From: an uncultured Eggerthellaceae bacterium
GTDB taxonomy: Bacteria > Actinomycetota > Coriobacteriia > Coriobacteriales > Eggerthellaceae
Assembly (NCBI GenBank): GCA_910589135.1
Contig: CAJUSL010000025.1
Span: 1-18,462, forward strand
Direction: 5' to 3'
DNA length: 18,462 bases
Part shown: positions 16,089 to 18,462 of the stretch, piece after piece
Layout: each line of letters begins with the position of its first letter
Position numbering within the stretch: position 1 is the first letter of the stretch
The notes under the pieces: model-generated
What the model saw: the letters and a program-made list of their open reading frames with translations, nothing else
The model's database searches: none
What the model was told of the DNA's origin: nothing
Position numbers and translations under genes: made by a program

Positions 16089-17087
16089 CTAAATACGCGC
16101 CATAATGTCTTCGGCCGAAGGCAGTATCTTCGCGTACTCTTCGGGGAGGTCGTCTCCGAGCCGATACTCGCTGATGCCGATTGGCGCATTCATCGACCGG
16201 AGCGAATACTCCGCCACCGCATTGTTTTTGGTTTTGCAAAGCAGAAGACCGATCGTGTGGTTGTCCGCCTCGTCGCGCAGCTCGCCGTCCACGGCTGCAA
16301 CATAGAACCCAAGCTGACCGTTGAACTCGGGCTTGAAATCCTGGTTTTTCAGTTCCACGACAACGTAGCAATGCAGTCTGATGTTGTAGAAGAGCATGTC
16401 GATATAGAAATCGTCTTCGCCTACAACAAGATGGTACTGGCGCCCCACGAGGGCAAATCCGGTTCCTAGCTCCAGAAGCAGCGACTGCAGGTTATCCATC
16501 ATTGCCTGCTCGTTGTCGCGCTCCTCCCGACCCTGCTCTGCTGTGATGAAATCGAAGACGTAGGGGTCTTTCAGGGCTTGTTGCATCAACTCGCTTTGTG
16601 GGTCTGGGAGAGTTTTTGAGAAGTTGCTGATTTTGCCCTTCTTTGCCTGCCTTTCGTAGGCATGCAGATCCATCTGATGGCCGAGCGTCGCCAACGGCCA
16701 GCCGTTATGCACGCTTGCTTGCGCATACCACAAGCGCTCGTCAAGGTTCTTGACCTTGTCCATCAGCGCCCGAATGTGGGACCAGCTCAAAAGTGCATAC
16801 ACCGTATGCACTTTTTCGGCATCGCACTCTCGCGCGAATTTCTTCATATACTTGAGATACCTGACGGAAAAGCCTTTTATGCCGGGATACGAATTGCGGA
16901 TGTCTTTGGACAGCGACTCCAGGAAACCGGAGCCCCAGTCATCGTTTTCGTTCAAAAGCGCGCCGATGCGCCAATACATGCAGATTAGCTCCGAGTTGGC
17001 CTTCGAAGCAGCCCTGGATCTCGTTTTCGCAATGTGTTGCTTGACCTGGCAAAGAACCTCGACGTATTCGCTACTGTTCATCAGCAT
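16089..17087 (-). CDS. YhcG/DUF1016-type PD-(D/E)XK nuclease
   Basis: The protein looks like a member of the YhcG (DUF1016) family, which has an N-terminal DNA-binding-like domain and a C-terminal PD-(D/E)XK nuclease fold. Its cellular role is unsettled, although members are often near restriction or mobile-element genes. In the 332-residue form the N-terminal part (about 1-150) contains ICMYWRIGALLNEN, a DIRNSYPGIKGFSVRYLKYM block and the ALLSWSHIRALMDKV region. The C-terminal nuclease has GEDDFYIDMLFYN with Asp230, then VVVELKNQDFKPEFNGQLGFYV with Glu245 and Lys247, which fits D...ExK. The start is ATG 17087, preceded by GGGGGA; an ATG at 17138 lies inside the likely promoter. Base composition is visibly AT-richer than its neighbours, and no partner gene is next to it, suggesting acquisition by transfer. 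Confidence 0.85.
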   Translation of the reverse strand: MLMNSSEYVEVLCQVKQHIAKTRSRAASKANSELICMYWRIGALLNENDDWGSGFLESLSKDIRNSYPGIKGFSVRYLKYMKKFARECDAEKVHTVYALLSWSHIRALMDKVKNLDERLWYAQASVHNGWPLATLGHQMDLHAYERQAKKGKISNFSKTLPDPQSELMQQALKDPYVFDFITAEQGREERDNEQAMMDNLQSLLLELGTGFALVGRQYHLVVGEDDFYIDMLFYNIRLHCYVVVELKNQDFKPEFNGQLGFYVAAVDGELRDEADNHTIGLLLCKTKNNAVAEYSLRSMNAPIGISEYRLGDDLPEEYAKILPSAEDIMARI

Positions 17088-17128
17088 GTACAGTCCCCCG
17101 GTTGATTGGACGTAAATCCAGGAAGCCG

Positions 17129-17157
17129 ACGATTGCAAGGTACGGTTGTGTCGTCAA
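17129..17157 (-). promoter_or_regulatory. Possible promoter of the yhcG-like gene
   Basis: On the minus strand TTGACG (17157-17152) and AATCGT (17134-17129) are separated by 17 bases. The -35 matches the consensus at 5 of 6 positions, the -10 at only 3 of 6. The predicted start is about 35 bases before ATG 17087, which fits that start and excludes ATG 17138. Confidence 0.35.
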
Positions 17158-17340
17158 TCCGTCTTGCGAAACGCCATGGCCAACATTTGGGTCAAACTAT
17201 ACATGGGAGACATAAATCCCTGATTACAGAACGCTGTATCAGCGGCGACGTTTCTTCTATCCCAAGCCTGTGCTGCATCTAAATCTGCTTTGCTCTCTGC
17301 ATGCAGGGCACCTATAGCGAACTTGCTTCCGCGGTTCCGG
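17154..17340 (-). pseudogene. Possible unidentified coding remnant, AT-richer
   Basis: Between the yhcG-like gene and the phosphofructokinase gene the minus strand reads without a stop for about 60 codons, ending at TGA 17156-17154. The predicted residues include KADLDAAQAWDRRNVAAD and SPMYSLTQMLAMAFRKTD. The upstream part runs in the wrong frame through the pfp gene, so no complete gene exists. The codons (GAT, GCA, AAA, AGA) differ from the GC-biased flanks and resemble the yhcG-like gene. I do not recognise a family, and it may be chance. Confidence 0.2.
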
Positions 17341-17365
17341 ACGCATCCGCGCGGCCGCTGGGCTG

Positions 17366-18462
17366 CTAGCGCAGGTTGTAGGGGACGACCGTCTTGGGCA
17401 GGCCGTCCGGGCCGTACATGATGTCGGGCTCGCCGGCGACGAGCGGCGCGAAGTAGCGAAGGGCCTCGTCGGTCACGCCCTGGTAGTCCTTGCGGATCCA
17501 CTCGCTGGGGAAGTTCTTGACGAAGTTCGCGAACTCGGCCGCCGGGCCGGCGAAGTACTCGGCGTTGTAGGAGCCATCCGCCGCCGCGCCGCGCCTGACT
17601 CCGACGACCTGCGCCGTGAAATCCGGGTCGGCCGCGCGCATGTGCGCAGACATGCCCAGCTCGTAGGCCTCCGCCACGTCGATGCGCGCCTGCGCGAAGT
17701 TCGACGAGCGCGCCGCGCGCGACAGGTCCTGCACGATGCCGCGGGGCGCCACCCCTGCGTCGACGACCATCTGCTTCAGCGCGAGGGCCGCACCTCCCAG
17801 CACGGCGTGCGCGAAGCCGTCATTGGCGCTGTCGCCCGCACTGACGTAGGTGCCGTCCTCGTAGTGCGCGCCCTCGCTGACGACGATGTAGCACGACCCC
17901 TTGTCGTCCATCTTGCGCTGTACCTGCTCGAGGAACCAGTCGCGGTCGAAGTCGACCTCAGGCAGCACCAGCAGATCGACGTCGCCCGACAAGCAGCAGC
18001 TGGCCGCGAGCCAGCCGGCGTCGCGGCCCATGGTCTCGAGCACGAAGACCTCGGGCCGCGTGTAGGCGTCGTAGTCGAGCTTGGTCGCATGCGTGACGAG
18101 GTTCGCGAGCTTGGCCGCCGACGGGAAGCCGGGGCAGTGGTCGGGGGGCACCAGGTCGTTGTCGACGGTCTTCGGGATGCCCACGAAGCGCTTGTCGGCC
18201 CCATGCGCCGCCGCCCATTCGGAAAGCGCGTCGACGGTGTCCATGGAGTCGTTGCCGCCGATGTAGAACAGCACGTCGGCGTCGTTGTCGTCCATGACAC
18301 CGAGCAGTTTGACGAAGTCGGCCTCCTGGCCGCGCTTCAGCTTGTAGCGGCAGGTTCCGAGCGCGCTGGAGGGGGTCTGCTTCAGCACGTCGATCTCGGA
18401 GGCGGGAACGTCGGTCAGGTCGTAGAGCCGCCCCGCAAGGACGCCCTCGATGCCGTGGATGC
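17366..18462 (-). CDS. pfp: Phosphofructokinase, PPi-type (5' end outside window)
   Basis: The enzyme phosphorylates fructose-6-phosphate, the committed step of glycolysis. The visible part is about 365 codons, in frame from the right edge to TAG 17368-17366. Family blocks are VLFYIGGNDSMDTVDALSEWA, VGIPKTVDNDL, ETMGRDAGWLAASCC and IVVSEGAHYEDG. The PKTVDND block and Asp in place of the second Gly in GGDGS are typical of PPi-dependent or atypical PFKs rather than the ATP enzyme (PGTIDND, GGDGS). The first Asp of that motif is Asn here (GGND). PPi dependence is thus an inference from two sites. The apparent start GTG at 18388 is internal; the frame continues upstream (GRLYDLTDVPASEID). No clear terminator follows the stop. 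Confidence 0.88.
   Translation of the reverse strand, partial: IHGIEGVLAGRLYDLTDVPASEIDVLKQTPSSALGTCRYKLKRGQEADFVKLLGVMDDNDADVLFYIGGNDSMDTVDALSEWAAAHGADKRFVGIPKTVDNDLVPPDHCPGFPSAAKLANLVTHATKLDYDAYTRPEVFVLETMGRDAGWLAASCCLSGDVDLLVLPEVDFDRDWFLEQVQRKMDDKGSCYIVVSEGAHYEDGTYVSAGDSANDGFAHAVLGGAALALKQMVVDAGVAPRGIVQDLSRAARSSNFAQARIDVAEAYELGMSAHMRAADPDFTAQVVGVRRGAAADGSYNAEYFAGPAAEFANFVKNFPSEWIRKDYQGVTDEALRYFAPLVAGEPDIMYGPDGLPKTVVPYNLR

Noticed and set aside
17088..17138. Longer start of the yhcG-like gene at 17138
   Set aside because: It lies within the candidate promoter, while ATG 17087 has GGGGGA at good spacing.
16055..17210. ACATGGG on both sides of the AT-rich island as insertion repeats
   Set aside because: A 7-base match over about 1.1 kb is expected by chance, and the positions do not sit at the composition boundaries.

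Overview
The window is GC-rich and carries ordinary bacterial core genes. A zinc-type S4, an S4/RNA-polymerase-alpha/L17 cluster, a long-form hibernation factor, a PPi-type phosphofructokinase and molybdenum-cofactor genes together suggest a high-GC actinobacterial lineage. An anaerobic Coriobacteriia/Eggerthellaceae-type genome fits best. That assignment rests on gene content and protein style, not on a database match.

Layout, left to right on the plus strand. The end of the ribosomal alpha operon comes first: rpsD (5' end cut off), rpoA, and rplQ with a long charged tail. An orphan ECF-transporter membrane subunit (ecfT) follows, then enolase (eno) with its own apparent promoter and a hairpin terminator. 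Two molybdenum-cofactor genes (moeA and a mog/moaB type) come next. A tight alr - family-4 uracil-DNA glycosylase - folC run then meets a minus-strand hpf tail to tail, with their 3' ends overlapping. A divergent 140-bp region separates hpf from nhaA. glmU - prs - pth follow in an order also known from Bacillus, and a YigZ/IMPACT-family gene overlaps pth. The right end holds two minus-strand genes. One is a YhcG/DUF1016-type PD-(D/E)XK nuclease in a visibly AT-richer patch. The other is a PPi-type phosphofructokinase that runs off the window.

The genes serve translation and transcription (rpsD, rpoA, rplQ, pth, hpf), glycolysis (eno, pfp), cell-wall precursors (alr, glmU), nucleotide and folate supply (prs, folC), DNA repair (udg), cofactor synthesis (moeA, mog) and ion balance (nhaA). 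There is no CRISPR array, tRNA, rRNA or insertion sequence that I can support, and no gene-free stretch exceeds 300 bases.

The most striking observation is that the rpoA reading frame is broken inside the first helix of the alpha C-terminal domain. About 7 bases are missing relative to the family pattern, although the rest of the domain is intact in the next frame. Other points worth a look are the lone yhcG in an AT-rich island, the roughly 115-residue unexplained N-terminal extension of alanine racemase, the ecfT without ATPase partners, and a perfect 15-bp hairpin inside the 3' coding end of folC. I found no convincing multi-gene novel system; the window is mainly a housekeeping region with a few oddities.
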